A DNA stretch of 64,000 bases from Anisakis pegreffii (Eukaryota; Nematoda; Chromadorea; Rhabditida; Anisakidae). Positions 12,141 to 26,679 of this stretch are shown here, in pieces. The notes beneath the pieces are model-generated. The model saw nothing but the letters and a program-made list of their open reading frames with translations. It did no database searches and was not told the origin of the DNA. A program made the position numbers and the translations under genes. The stretch covers positions 84,488 through 148,487 of the forward strand of contig JAPYMA010000008.1 of the NCBI GenBank assembly GCA_035041965.1, in the 5' to 3' direction. Every line of letters begins with the position of its first letter. The stretch's first letter is position 1.

Positions 12141-15100
12141 CTGAAATAATGCACATACTTCTCCGATACCACTTTTTCCTTGATGGTACACTCACTGAAC
12201 GTGTTGATTTTGTTGCAAATTTTCTTCGTCTTTCCTTCGCTTCCTCCTCCATTCTCCACTCTGACTGAAATTACAAATTCATTATGGAATAAGGCTTTTA
12301 TTTCATTATTCTTCAATGAAACCCTGAATGTCGTCGGTCACTGCAAATGAATCCCTACAAAGATTCGTTCTGTTTCACTACATAATATCATATATGATTA
12401 CGCTTAAGGTCTTCCATTGCATCTTATGCATATGCTCAATGCCATGGAAATTTTCTTGTAAAAGCGATAAAGTAAGAATTCGCTCTTAAATGTGCTAACG
12501 CTATCGTTCTGTCTTGATAATTCACAAAAATATTTGCTTATTCCATTCGTATTGTCAGACTTTCGATGCGTTCCTTCGCCTTCATATCAATTTTTTGTAC
12601 TTGCATTGTAAATACTATTGCATACGTCAATGAACGAACCAGTTTTAAGTTTATCCAATCATTTACTTTAAAAAAACACTTCATTCATTCATTCATATTA
12701 CGTATGAATAGGTGCGTTTGCATTGCGATGGGCATTATTGAATAACGATTAAGACAAAAGTGAAGTGATAAATAAATAGATGAATAATTGACCGAACTAA
12801 TTATTTCGCTTGGTTATTCATGATATTTGTTATCATCATTTTACTTTACTGTTGTCTTGATCTTTATTTCGTACGTACATGTAGTACAAACGGACGGACA
12901 TCGTCACCCATACATAACTCATTTGATGCAGCTAAACTTGAAACTTTTCTCTGTCCTTATTTCAATCATATGCTGGTGTGACCGCCTCCTCTCTCCAATT
13001 CCTTTCATAATAAGGATGAAGATGGCCGAGTGTTTGCATAATAACTTGTTGTTGGATAGAATCTATTAGAAAGCACAATCCACTGTCAGTTTCAAAAATT
13101 AACAGTTATCTTCTCTCGGCCGTGCCGATAATTGCTTCATTATGGTACTCATAAACTAACTATCGCATGAATGCTTTTAATAAAGAAGGAGTACATTCCC
13201 TAAACGATTTCTTGAGGTTTACTGTTCTGAAATTTCACACAAAGCATGTCAAATTCAAATGATCATTTTTAACAGCCTACTTCATTGCCTTTTTTGTTGT
13301 TTCTAGCAATTTCGCTTTTTGTGTAAGATTTGTGAGCCCCACTTCTCATGGTTTCGAAACAGCCAGTAACTTTCTATTGAATCACCATGCGTCACCAGCT
13401 GAACCCACTTTTTAATCAGTAGAGGAAAGAGGAACAGCTCTAATAGACGTTGCTTTGATGAATGATCATCACGTTTTCAACCGTTCGAAGTTCACTGATT
13501 TTTAACAAGCGATAAAGATTTGATAGTATTCTCCTATTCACCTTATTCAAATTTTTAATAAATCTACAGATTAGAATGGCATCAACTGTAGAACACAAAC
13601 AATATAGCTTCGAAAAAATTGTTAAACAATATTTGTTGATTGCTTTTTTGAAATGTTCAAAATAAAAGCTAAAAAATTAGCGCAAAAACTACTCCATTTG
13701 AATATTATCATAAGTATCCAATCTAGAGAAGTATCCAATCCAGTGCTGATAAGTTGAGGACATATTTTTGAAAAATTATCAATAATGATGATATTTTAAA
13801 AAAATCAATGTATAATATATACCTCATTTTCACGTTGCCCATAATAGCAAGAGAATAGTTTATTCATAATGGTACACATACATAGAAAAGTATTACTATG
13901 TTAGCGAGTAATACTTACTTCAGTAATGAATATACTTCAAAAATAGCGCTTGTTGAGACGACTGTAGATATACATATAGATATGTATGTATTTATACAAC
14001 AAACACACTCTGTACATTAACATAAACACGCTGCAACTACCGTGCCTATTGCTGTGCAGTTCGTCACACAACCAACTCACCTATTGTCGCCGTGCTATAT
14101 TCCATTCATTCCGTTTTCTTTTTATCGTTTCAATCTTCCACCCAGCTGCTATTGCATTTCAATAGGTGATCTTGAAACGGTAACACTTCAACGAAACCGA
14201 TTAAATTGGATCAACGACTTTATCATTAGCATGCATATTATTGCTTCATTATCAACACAGCAGAAAAGTTTTGATACTACAGATCATCAATAAAATAGTA
14301 TATGACGATGTGCATCGAATTGCTTATTACTACGACATAGGGATGTTTATAACGGTTAATGCACCACCAAGATAATCAGTTGGTTATCTTAGACGTTATA
14401 ATCTTTAAATTGGTATTCTATTTTACATGATTCATTAACTGCACAACAAAACATTCACCTTAAGTGTTTTATGTTTTGGCTTGCAATCTCGTCAAATTAT
14501 TAATTTATCATCACTCTGTAACTAATCTCAACCACCCACATCGTCAACTTAGTTCTCATCCAATAACGATGCTTGGCTCATCGTTGCAAGTTCGAAGATA
14601 TGAGTGAGCGAAATTCATCGAATTACAAAGACCCTATGAACCAGACACTTGAATTAATTTATGCCTAACACATGAAAGTTCCTCTGTGGATAGTAGATTG
14701 CATTACTTGAATGTTTCAATTCGAGCTCTTCTGAATAGAGATAGATATTCAACAACAAATCAGTTCATCCAAACCCTAACAACATCCAGTCAAAATCGCG
14801 GCTGAATAAAACTGATCATGAAGTGAACAAGTGAAAATATTCCTTAAAAAATAACATATTGCTAATTTTTGCACACGTAGCAAACATTTGAATCGCTTGT
14901 TGATTCAGCTCAGTGTTAAATCAAAAATGTACTTTTAGAGCCATGTTTACATTCGAATGCTTTCTGGGCCTATCGACTAGGTTTCGTATCGAAAAAAAGT
15001 GTCATCAGGTCAGCAGGTGTGTTGCTGAAAAGTTTTTGTCACTTTCTACCTATGTTTCGAGTGAATTAATCAGTCTTCATCGCGACAAATGAATGGCTTC

Positions 15101-18100
15101 AAACAAAAATCTTTACCAAAAAGTTTCAGTGAAGTGTATTTTCAAAAAGTATTTCCCCTATGGCTACAACTAAGTCCTACCATCTCCTCAAGAAAGATTT
15201 GAGGTGATCTCAAAGATGGTCAAAATTATTAAAGAAAGAAACAACTACTTAAAAATTAAGCATACGTTTAATTTAAAAAGATTTCGTGACTGATCTAAAA
15301 CGTGATGAATAATGAGTTATAATCTGGAGAAATGGCAATAGAACATACAAAGTTAGTTGTATGATCAATCGAATAAACGAATATGTTTTAGCTATCGAAG
15401 ACGTTAAGGTGAATCGGAGTGTAACAATTGATGTTAAGGTTTTTTGTTTCATGAAAAATGCTTAATGTTAGGAAGGTGAAAACGACATTATTATTAGTTG
15501 AGGGAGGAGGTAAAAGAATGCAATTATTTGCATATAAGTTCATGCGAAGAAAGACTTATAGTTATACGAGACATACCTTAACGCAACACCGCATTCGAAA
15601 GCATCGAAAGCACTCGACCTAAACCACTATTCACTACTATGCAGCTGAGTTGAGTTATCAAAGTTTGGTCGTTTCTTTGATTGAAGTGATGAAGACCACT
15701 TGGTTAATGTCAATGAGTAATGATGGACAGCTCCAAAAATTTTTGTGGACATTCAAACAAGAAAACGCCCTTAATTTATGCGCTAATTTGTTCGATTTCT
15801 TCAACTTTTGCGTTTTGTCACTACGAAAACGACAATCGTAAGGAAGTCACAATCTCCATTATATAAATTTATAAATTACATTTTCAGACTTTTAATTTGT
15901 TCACTCTTTCGAAATTTGTCACAAACTATGAATATGCTTGAATGTGATTCACCTAGCACATCAATACGCATTATAATCCTCAACAAAATAAGAAATCAAC
16001 TAGCAAACAAACCAATGACGTTTGTATTGCTTCATCATTTCACAATCGAACGCTAATATCGTTTCTGTTATTGCTACAAAATCTTTCCCTTCTCAATTTA
16101 TATGCAATAAAATAGCAACAAAAATGATCACATATTAATCACATGATAAATGCTAGCGTAGCAACGATAATCACATTGAAAACAATAGCAACAAAATATG
16201 ATGCCCTTTAGTTTTTAGCTACTATTATTGTCTCAGTTACTATCATTATCATCATCTTAAGAACAAGAACAATGAGAAATGTAGTAAGAAAAGTAATAAT
16301 TTGATAAAATAACAATAATCACTAGGCATCCTCGATTACTACTCTAATACCAAGCAGATAAAAACAATGTTAACATCAACGGATTGTCCAAGCATTCAAT
16401 GATCGAAATCGCTTAAGGTTAAACTTGTCACTTATACAGCAATTACATCAATCGATCTTTCGACTCAGGAAACGAATATGAATGAAGAGGGCAAAAAGCA
16501 TTTTCCAAACGCATATGGCGATGTTCCGTTGATTTATTCTTATACACCGACAATGTAAGGTCCAAATGAAAATGTCGATCTGGTTCCAAAATCTACACAA
16601 ATAAAAGATTTTGTGTTTAGAGAGGTGAAGCACCATGGATTTGATGTTAAGATTTCACAGTTGAGAAAAAAATGCAGTGCAAATTTGAATTTGAGCGAAC
16701 TGAAAGTGTTGAGCTGAACTTTTATTTTCATACCATCTTATATAGTAATGTTTTGGTCGAAAAAATTTATCTTATGCAGTTTCGGTGCCACTTTCTACAT
16801 GTTGAGATGAGGCTTTTTATCAACATTACGCAAATCTTTTATTTGGAACTTTGGGTGGCACTTTTTGTGGCATCACTGCATTCGTTGCTGACTGGATACA
16901 GCTGCCTTGTAAATTAGTACATTCAGAGTCAAAACGCGGAAACAATTGCGTTTCTGCCAGTACAGTTGGCTACTATCACTGGAAATATGGATAACATCTA
17001 GATTCTCAAAACAAAGCTCAGATGTGAGAAAATTTGTTTGAAAATTTCAAATTAAAGCACCATGGATAGGCTTTTTGCTGTAGAAAAATAATTGTTGTTT
17101 GAAAGAATAGAGCGATGAAAGCGACATTTGATGGATGCATAATGCAATTGTTCAAACGATGAAAAATTGCTGCGGTTATGACAAGAAAAAGTATTTATTG
17201 TTAGTTTTACTGGATTATCATTCGAACAAATATCATTTCAACATGAAAGGAAGAAGAAAGGATATCAGAGCAAATTCAGTGATCAACCAGTGTTAAATAT
17301 GTGATATTAACGGTTTTCTGAAAGAGTTTAGGCCGAAAGGCTGGAATATAGTTCTGTTACCAGTCTCAGCTTCAGGCTTATCTGATGACTGTGGAGCCAG
17401 GAGAAAAGACTGAAACGGAGGAAATTGCTCTTCTACTGAATGGTTTACAGGTTACCAAGATTCATCTTCGATCATGTTCAAATAAAACTGCAACGACTCC
17501 GTTAGCGCTGTTTCCTCCGTAGCCAGAGATGCGCTCAACGACAATACTGTTTTTCACCGTTGAGACCTGCTGATCGATGCGTTATTTCGAGCGATGAATT
17601 GCGTGAAACCAAAAGCTCTATCACAAACGTGCAAAAAATTGCTCAACTTTTACTAACAAAAGAAGCTGTAGAAATAATGTTTGGGAACGAATCAAAACAG
17701 GTCGAGAATTGATAATTACACTGCGTAGCAAACAAAACGCAAAAATAAGAATATAATTATCCGGAACAGTTTTGTGCGTAGAATCTGGAAGCGAACTTCG
17801 TTTTTGATTTGTTTGCGCAGTTTTTCTTTAGACATGTAACCGTCAAAGTGCAGAAAATGATCGAAACGCATGAATTCTAGTAAATTAAAAAACTGACCTT
17901 TCACTCTCACACAAATCGAGACAAATCCGATTACACGTGCAGAATCTGAATCTGGAATCAGAAGTACCCTATCACGCAACAATTTTCAAGAAAAATGATT
18001 AAACGAGCGAGATGACTAGAATGAAGATCATGCAATCAGATAAGTAGTGTAGCAAGTATCAGTGAATTTCATGCGAAGAGAAGCTAAATAGCCATTATTG

Positions 18101-19795
18101 CTCCCGAAAAGTAAGTCTTTTTTCGCACTGTGTACGCCAACTACAAAACAAGAGCATTAGGCGCATAGATGATTTGCTGGTTAGAGATACCGCTGTGAAT
18201 TTCACGACACGTTTTCTGAGATGGTGTTCGGGAGGGTTCCTTTCCAGACGCGAATGTTACTGGTTATAAGTGACCTAACAGTCAGCTTACATGAGAATGA
18301 AAAGTCAACTTTTCAGTGCACTCGAATTCTTGACCACTTGACGGCTATTTCAAAAAGCTGTACATACACGTCAAAAAAGAACTTTCATACCAGACTCTAC
18401 GCGCAAGACTCTCCCAGGAATTGATACGGTTTTCTATTTTTTGTCACACATGTTATTGATGATCTGAACATAGGGAAGGCAGAGGAGGAATTGATATTCG
18501 AGAAGATTTTTGGAATTATCCCATGAGTGGGTGGTCTGAGGTGCAGATAGATCAGACTATCACCTCTTTTCATGGTCGACCCATAAACGTAAACTGTAAA
18601 AGACTCAAATGGAATGGATCGAAAGAGGATGATATAAGAAGAGATAATGAAGTTTGTTGAAGTGATCTTATTTCAGATTTAATGGCATTCATGTTTCGTT
18701 CCTACAGTGCTAGTGAAGCGCCAACGGCGAAAAAACTTATGCGAACAAACAGTGAACAAAATGATGAGTAAAAAACGGAGTACTACTTAATTGACAATAG
18801 TTTGTATTTGAAACTACAAATACAATTCATTTTGAAACTAAAAAATATTCTATGAAAAGAACCGAAACCTCCGAAAGGTTTTATCTTCTTGTCGATTTGG
18901 ACAAATTTCAAGGCGCTTGAATTCGGCTTAATGTTACTCAACGTGAAATTAGGGTCTTGAATGTCAAGGAAAATGTTTGACGCAAATACAGTTGATGTTG
19001 AGCATGTTATTTTCTTACGATTCGTTGATTTTTCTGTGATTTTAAAGTTTATTTCCATTAGAATAGTAGTGCAGTAATAAGACGGTTATCGTTTCTTGTT
19101 CGATGAACTTTCTTTAGTCTTTTCTTTCGAACAACTTCAGGGTTCCATCCAGCCGTATGACCGAGTCTCAATTGACAACCTCTAGAGGTGCTCTCTCAGT
19201 GTTTTACTGATCAGATAAAAATTTTTTGAAGTATTCCTTTATCAATGAACTGGTTATTTGGTCTATGCTCGGTGAAATTTTAACTGACAAGGTGAGTCGA
19301 TTCTTAAGTTACGACTGTTGCTTCTCAACTCACAATAAGTTCAGTTCAGTACAGTTATTCGATTACCAGCAAGCAAAACATTTTCACTGAAAACATAACT
19401 GCTATATGCAATAACAAAAGAAAAACGATTCATTTGAGTTTTCAATTAAATGATACATAAATTGTCAGCACACAATTACATAAATAACGATTGAAAATAA
19501 CAAAAATGTTTGAAGACAAAAAAACGTCTGTCAACTCCCAAGGAGGTATTGTAAATTTAGCATGAACAATCTGAACAACTGAGTAGATACTAAAGTAATT
19601 ATCATCATTATTATAATTTTTGTTATCTTTAGTATTGCATTTTTTGAATTGATGGCCTTTATTTTCATAATGTTTCTTTATTTTGAATCAGTTCATTTTG
19701 AATTTCACGACTGAAACTTGCAAAGAGCAATATTATGGTGAAAGCTAAATAGCTGTGCGAAAAGATAACAAAAAAAAAGGTTCGATAGGTGAGTG
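12141..19795. other. 7.6 kb without a recognised gene
   Basis: Only short open frames with no family resemblance; the longest are minus 17716-17982 and minus 18783-19058. The DNA is AT-rich throughout. The 5' end of the unidentified gene (8960-12140) may extend into 12141-12400, where a minus frame (12113-12316) is open. Confidence 0.5.
19677..19682 (-). promoter_or_regulatory. Candidate polyadenylation signal of the sarcoglycan gene
   Basis: AATAAA on the minus strand, 114 bases downstream of the sarcoglycan stop codon; a second copy lies at 19658-19663. Assigned from position only. Confidence 0.4.
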
Positions 19796-22700
19796 CTATT
19801 CGCAAACATGACGATCAGCACGGCAGTCGGCTCCTTGACTTGCCATAAATAAACGTCCATTTTGACAAATGCACAACTGGTATTGTGAATGACCTCTACC
19901 TTCACTTTTCAATAAACCCGAAATAAACACGTTCCCTGATTCCAGGCGGATTTCACCCTAAAACATTTACGATGCATCATTCAACATTTTTAAATTGAAC
20001 GAATGAGTACGATTCAAAGATGCACATATTTTTAAAACATATGACGAGCTTGTTAAGCGTAAAATCAAACTGCATATTGCCTTGTGCAGTTTTATAGAAT
20101 GTGTTCATGCATAAATACTTTTATTAGGGCATAAATAATAAGTTTTTTAAGCAACTTCATTAAAAAATATAAACGATGCCAAACGAGTGCATTATCACTC
20201 ATGGGCAGATTACCCACAAACAATTTCATATAATACTGTTCATGAGTTTCGAAAAAAAAACGCATTGAATCTGAAAACAAGATTGTTTCCATCCAACAAA
20301 CTTAAAACGTTGAAAATAATTGCGAACTGCATCGCGCAAAGAGCACTGTTCACCTGCTTCGAGTTGAGGTTAATGTCAAGCAAAGAAGACATTTGTATTT
20401 CACCAGCAGCACTCATTATTTCGATATCTTGACTAGCATCCAAATTTAGATTTCGAGTCGGCGATTCCAAACTGAAAATTTGTGAGTAATTTTCATATTG
20501 GAAACAAGTGGAAGAGCAATGATTTGAAAAAATCATTTGGTAGAAATGAATTATTGTTTTGCACAATTTGATGGTATTCAATTGCGTATGCTAACTAATT
20601 TAATTGCGTATGCTAACTAATTCAATTGCGTAGGCTAACTAAATTTTTAACTATTCAGCTCAAAAACTGCAAAATGTTGATATTTCCAAGACGCATGGTG
20701 CTCATGTTGCTAGGAAAGTGCCGTTGGAAATGAGGATTATAACAAGTGGAGGAAGGGCTGTTCGTTTTTGTTCGATCCTTTCGATGGGAGACATACTGTC
20801 AAACTTCAAGTGATATGAGGTTTGCATAAGAGAGGACAATTAACGGAGGTATAATGATACACAGATGTGATTTGCAACACGAACCTGAGTGGTGTGTCAG
20901 GTTCAGGTCTAATAAAGGCCGTTTGAATGGCACCTTCGAATACGCTTCCGCCATCATCTGGAGATCATTGCATATTCAACAACAGGCGAAAAAAAAAACC
21001 AATTACACAATTACAGTTGGTTTAGAAAACCCAATTACAGTTGGTTTAACTTGTGGAAATAAACCCATAATAAAATTGGAAGCATAACTCAATACCGATA
21101 CTTGAATCAGAAAGAAAGCAGCTCTAATAAACAAAACACAGCAATTATCAGCTTCTTCGCAGCAAGTTGATGAGAATGTAACTGCTTTTAAGATTTAACG
21201 CTTAACGCTTGAGAATTCAAACACTACATTTTTGGGATATAATTATGAAAGAGAGAAACGAATTTTTCTTTCCCAAACTTTTCCGAGTTAGCATACGTAA
21301 AATGGCAAAGAAATGTCAAAGTGGAACTGAAAAATTGAAATTAAACCATCAACATACCGAGTATCCGCAAGTTTTCGAGCTTAAGACCAACTTCGTTAGA
21401 GTCAGCGAAAAACAACAATTTTCGTGCATTATCAAAGATTTCGAATCGATCACATACGGCCTCAGTTCGTCCATCTTGGAACATATTAAGCATGGCTGTT
21501 TGGTGACCACTCATATTGCGTGCCTTTATAAAGACACCACGTGATGAGTCTATCGTAAGAGCCTCCCCCTGAAAAGTTTCATCGATTTTGCTGGTGCTTT
21601 GAAACGTTTGAATAAATTCAGAGTATCGCCGTTTACTGTTGAACGAGAAGGAAGCGAGTTCTTTTAATTGTCTACTTTAAAAAATTCAAACTAGATAAAT
21701 CGATTTTCGGACACTTTCCAGGCATTTATATTAGGTCGACGCAGTGAACACAGTCATCGCTGATTATAAGCGCATCAGCAGAACATTGTTTATGTTGGTC
21801 CAGGAACAGTTCAGGCAAAATTTCAACTGAAAATATAGCACGCGAAGCTGACACATTGGTTTCAGGCTTTCCCAAATGACAATAAATTGAGCGTTCAATT
21901 TTTTGTCCTTTAATCATCAATTTTTAATGCATTAGGCAGAAAATGGTTCCATTCATCATCAGAAAGCGCTCTGTGAAATTTTGCCTAAATGAACACATTT
22001 TGAATTGTACAAGCTGCTCGAACTTTTCAGTACAGCAGTAAGTGCTTCATTTCGCTGAGCGTTCTTTGCCGTTTTCAGTCGTTCACTGTAGCAAACAACA
22101 ATTATCAATTGACTTCAAAAATTCACTAGAAAACCCTCATTAACAGTCATTGGGATAGATGCACGCAAAACTTCGTAATACTTAATCCAAACCTAGATGA
22201 GTCGACTAAAAGTTTCACTGTCAAGTTTCTATCGTTTTATCGTTTCGTTTTCTATTCGCATAAATCAGCTTCATGCTATTCGTATACTTCCAAGCATTCT
22301 CGAACAAACAATGATACTTTTACATCGTTCATTGGCTGACTAATTCGCTGAATCCGATTATGATTATTAGGTAAAGTGATATGTTCTATAGCGCAGGGTT
22401 TTCCAACCACGGATGCATGCATCTCCTGGGAATGCATGACGAGAGGTGCGACAGAAAGTGGGATGAGAGCGAGTGCGAGGGCATCTTAAAATTTTCTAGG
22501 GGGTGCACGGGGTGAATGAGATTGAGAACCACTGCTATAATGGTATGATATGACCTCTTGCCACAACAGAATATATTACTTCTTTAAAGCGGTAGCTATC
22601 CAGGCATGACCTCTTAGGGAACTCCCATTTACAAAAAAAAAACAACGCGCTATTAGCTGCATCTCTTAGGTAATACGGAACTGAGCTTTTTGTAGTCACT

Positions 22701-24135
22701 GATAGTAGGCGCTATTTATAAAACAATTCCAAAGTTCGAGAGCTGGGTGCGAACTCCATATGCAACAGTTCTGGCTGAAATTTTGCAGGGAATGCTTATT
22801 TTTAACACAAACGAATTACCGAATGCATCAGAAAATCGAAAACTCAAACAACACGAAGAAACGCCGAGTGACAAGTACTGCTTACTCCTACACCGAAAAG
22901 TTCGAGCAGCTCGCACAGACAACGATGTGGTCCAGTTGTCGCAGAATGTTCTTATGTGATACTGAGGATGGTTTTTACCAAGTGCTTCAAAAATCGGATA
23001 AAACCAATAGAAAAACTGAGCATCAATTAGGAACGTCCAATCTATTGCCATAACTAAGAAGTTCGAAGCTAATGCGCCAGCTTCGCGTGCGATATTATTG
23101 GTTGAAATTATGTTTGGAATATTTCTGGACGAACATGAATTAGATTCCGCCGATGCATTGGAGAGGAAAAATATTTTGCAACATTTTTGCATCACCCTAA
23201 TGAGAATGGCTAAAAAAGTGAATTGTGTTTTCTGCAGGAGTGATCGCATTGATCAACTTTGAATTAAATGCCATCATAATCTGAAACCTTTCCGAACGAG
23301 ATTCAATATCACAGCGAAAGAAGTCGATAACAAGATACTAACCTCGGCAGTTGACAACTCCGTAAAATGAACAGGTCGATCGAATTGAGCTTCTCCACTC
23401 ACACGTATCCGGTCATCTTCTATTTTCAATGCTCCCATGCCTTCCTGAATTCTCATTTGCTTTCCAAAATTTGAAGAAATATTTTGCTTTTCGGAATGAA
23501 TATTTTTAGTCTTTTTATGGCTATTTTTATTGGGCAACTGATTAAAGAATATGCAACCATCGATAATGTTTTCATCTGCATGGTAGAAATGGGAATCAAA
23601 AAAGTCTTTAAGATGTTCCTGTAGCTTTTCGTTTTTATATCTTAAACTCATCAACATGTATCTTCGAACGATGACTTTCATCACAATCTAAATTGGAACT
23701 AGCAATATGTTATTCTTCAAATGAATACTTTACTAACCGATGAAAGATCCAATATGGTCATAATCCAAACGGTAAGTGCTAAATTTAATACAACAACCAC
23801 GGTAAGTACACATATGAAACAATACAAGCATCGTTTTCGCCAGCCGTATATACCAACTCTGCAATATATTTTTGAATGCGAATGGTGAATGAATCATATT
23901 CACGATGAATGTTGTAGGCAAGATCTGTTAATAATGCATTTACAACCAACCGGTAAATATCAGATTCAGTCGGAGGTTTCGCTGATGAATGTACCAATGT
24001 AGTATGTTGAGGAGGTGGATAAGGAGGCATGATACTACCCGACTGCAGAGGAACAGTAGGACGATGAACTTCATAGCTTCCTCGTCCCCAAACAGGTTCA
24101 TCCAGCGATCGCTCAAAAGGTGGATACCGATCCAT
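19796..24135 (-). CDS. Sarcoglycan, delta/gamma type
   Basis: This is a type II membrane protein of the sarcoglycan complex, which with dystroglycan and dystrophin links the muscle cytoskeleton to the extracellular matrix. Seven exons: 23951-24135, 23738-23858, 23343-23444, 21358-21568, 20885-20957, 20354-20471 and 19796-19957; all phases match and give about 323 residues (human delta about 290). A Pro-rich cytoplasmic N-terminus precedes the family motif VGIYGWRKRCLY and a single membrane helix (VVVVLNLALTVWIMTIL). The extracellular part shows EGMGALKIEDD, KLLFFADSNEVGL, LENLRILG, LESPTRNLNLDA and GEIRLES. It ends in the Cys cluster CIC...C...C (CICQNGRLFMASQGADC), typical of delta/gamma/zeta members. 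The start was taken at MDRYPPF (24133-24135); in-frame ATGs at 24147 and 24156 are possible. A candidate AATAAA signal lies at 19677-19682, 114 bases past the stop. Confidence 0.95.
20579..20642 (+). repeat. Tandem repeat, about three 22-base units
   Basis: Three adjacent copies of AATTGCGTATGCTAACTAAT-like units, the third with one change (TAGGC for TATGC), in a sarcoglycan intron. Confidence 0.9.
21003..21050 (+). repeat. Short direct repeat
   Basis: AATTACAGTTGGTTTA occurs twice, 25 bases apart, in a sarcoglycan intron. Confidence 0.7.
22394..22534 (-). mobile_element. hAT-like MITE, family A copy 1
   Basis: Reads on the minus strand as CAGTGGTTCTCAA...CCTAGAAAATTTTAAGATGCCCTCG...GGAAAACCCTG. 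The flanks CTATAGCG (22386-22393) and CTATAATG (22535-22542) agree at 6 of 8 bases, as an 8-base target duplication. The end motif CAGTGGTTCTCAA is typical of hAT elements. It carries no coding capacity and lies in a sarcoglycan intron. Confidence 0.8.
22716..23249 (-). other. Long open frame inside a sarcoglycan intron
   Basis: This is a 177-codon open frame on the minus strand within the 1.77 kb intron between sarcoglycan exons 23343-23444 and 21358-21568. The plus strand is also open over much of the same span (22747-22959 and 22760-23053), so openness alone proves little. The product has no domain I recognise and its composition (many Ser, Cys and Phe) is not convincing as a protein. It could be a decayed mobile-element or retrocopy fragment. 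It lies close to the hAT-like element at 22394-22534. Confidence 0.2.
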
Positions 24136-25915
24136 AACTGAATTCATAGAGAACATTCGATGAATAGCGATTTGACGAATACACAATTTGACGAATCGAC
24201 AATGAAAGCGAACGTTGAATTCCCTTAAACTGAAGTAGAATTCCGCATAGAACTTAATTAGAACTAATAAACATGAATCGAAACGAGACGGAGTACTTTT
24301 GTAAGTGTTTCACCAGGTCTTCCTCTGTCTCGGTTCGGCGAGATGCACCAAAAATTATTGGTAAACTAAAATTATTAAACTCAATTACAGCAACAGTTCA
24401 CAACCATCGCTACATCTGTAATTTTCACACAATAGAGATAGGCGTGCAACTTATAAATTTATTATAAATCAAGCATACAAATATCGACGCATCGTGTAAA
24501 TCACATACTTACGTAGAAGCCAAGTGTCCTCTCCAAAATATTTTCTTACCTAGAATGCAAGCGTTCAACAGATATCGAAAACTACAGAATAGCATGGATT
24601 ATGTGTCCGAATCTGAAGCAGTCTCAGTGTGAGTCTTTTCCTTGCACACAATTCAACGTAGATATGTTCTTTAGACACTCGGTTTCCCGTCACAATGCGT
24701 TTCAGTTTCAGATTATTTCAGTGAAGTTTTCCAGAAAGTATTCAATTCATTAAGAATTTTGCGGTTAACAATTCAAATAACATGGAACGACTTAAAAACA
24801 ACAGCAAATTCTTTTTTGAGACATTAAATAAACTAGCATTTCATATACTTTGACTACTACAATTCAGATCAATTGTGCGATGATGAATTTTAGTGAAGAT
24901 TTGCGCACTATCAAAAGAGTATGTAATTAAGAATTAAGCTGAATATATGAGCTGCATTATAATCAGAGAGAATAGTTGGTAGGAAATAGCAAAGTTGTGA
25001 GTGGAATTTTGGCGTTGAATAACATCTTCCCAAAAATATTGTGGATTTATGTGATGCGATACGGAATGAGGAACGAATTGATTTTTATAAAAGAATGGGC
25101 TGGTTGGGTTGGTATTGTTTCAGATGTAATAAAGTGAATAGTGAGTTGGGTCGGTTCAAGATTAATTATGAAGGAAGTTGAAAGGAGGTTGAGGTTTAGA
25201 TGAAATATGAATTTGTTGGTTTGCGTGATGATGACGAACGTGCACTGTGGATCTGAGATGAGGTAGTCGTTTGAAAAAGGTCCATCCAATGAAACTTTTC
25301 GGATAGTAAGCAAGTGACTAGTGACTTATTCTAACAGTTGCTAGCGATATTCGATGTTAAATCAATCGTATAGATGCGATCGATGCGTTATGTATCATTA
25401 ATCGCGATCTAACGGATACGTTTAAACACATAAAGTTGTTTCGTTTATTGCAACGTTTATCACTTGTATTGCTTATTGATTTCATATACATACACAAAGG
25501 ATGCATAATTTGAGGAGTCTGTTTAAAACACTCATTCTATTTTCATCATTTCCATAAACATACAAGAGATCTTTAGTTTTTAAATCAACGTATTCGGTAA
25601 GTTAGTGCAGACATTTCTCATCGGTAACATATTTGCAATGAGGAATGAGGTCTCCGGTCATTCCCTGCGAAATCCGGGATCGGGGCCCCATTTTACAGGG
25701 TCCCTCACCACCTCAGCCCCAGTCCTATTTTCAGAGTTCTTTCGTCCTATTCCTCCACCAAATATTGATCAATAGCGTGAAAAAGGTCATAAAGTGCTGC
25801 TAGCTTCACTTCTCTGACTGTTCTGAATTTGATTGCAAGTTGAGTTGCACTGGCAAAGTGAGAAATTATGTGTCAAAGCAAGTTTGTTCACCATTTATTC
25901 ACATATGTTCCAGTG

Positions 25916-26254
25916 CAGTGGTTCCCAACCTTTTTTGCCCCGTGGACCCCCTAGAAAATTTTGAGATGCCCTCGGACCCCCTACAAATTTTAAGAAGCCC
26001 TCGAACCCCTTACATCATACTTTCGTCAGAACCTGAAGCAGAACGAAACAAAGATATTTCAAGAAATGAAGATGGGCAGTAGACGGCCGAGTTCACAACC
26101 CGAAGTGCCTTGCCTACTTTAATGGATAAAAAATGAAAACTCATCTTGAACCCCCCCCGCACCTCTTATTGCACCTACTCTCCAACTCCCTCTCACCCCA
26201 CTCTCTCTCGGACCCCCTGGCATGCCGTCTCCGATCCCCGGCTGGGTAACCCTG
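25916..26254 (+). mobile_element. hAT-like MITE, family A copy 2 (longest)
   Basis: Starts CAGTGGTTCCCAACC and ends GGGTAACCCTG, with the shared core CCTAGAAAATTTTGAGATGCCCTCG. The flanks TTCCAGTG and TTCTAGTG agree at 7 of 8 bases. Its interior is C-rich (many CCCCC tracts), unlike its surroundings. Confidence 0.85.
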
Positions 26255-26679
26255 TTCTAGTGTATCGGTTCCACATAGAACCTGCTCATCTTTCGTGTGA
26301 AAGGGAGACAACATTTTCTTTTTTGCACCTCATGCTGGATCAGATGTGATTTAACAAGAAATCAGTTGAAAAAATGCTTCTGAGTGTATCAGATTTAAAG
26401 TAGGCCTTATGATTGAGCAGTTTTCGTTTTTCTGTCGTTCATGTGCTCTTGCTCAATGCGGTAGCGTTTCCTTTCTCATCCCATCTCAGATCATGTTTAT
26501 CAGACCGTCAAAACTGACAGCGAAACATTTGGCAAACAGAAGCTCGGAAGTGAAAAAAAACAGTTGGAAAAATATCATCCAAAACGGGACGCCCATAATT
26601 TTCAAGATGTCGACGACCGCAAACGAAAGTTATAAGCGTGTGGATCGCATGATCGCGAAATTCATAGTGATCCAAAATA

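Noticed and set aside
23274..23684. Minus frame of 136 codons taken whole as a sarcoglycan exon
   Set aside because: Only 23343-23444 fits the family and the phase; the remainder, up to a CAG acceptor at 23445, reads as intron that happens to be open.
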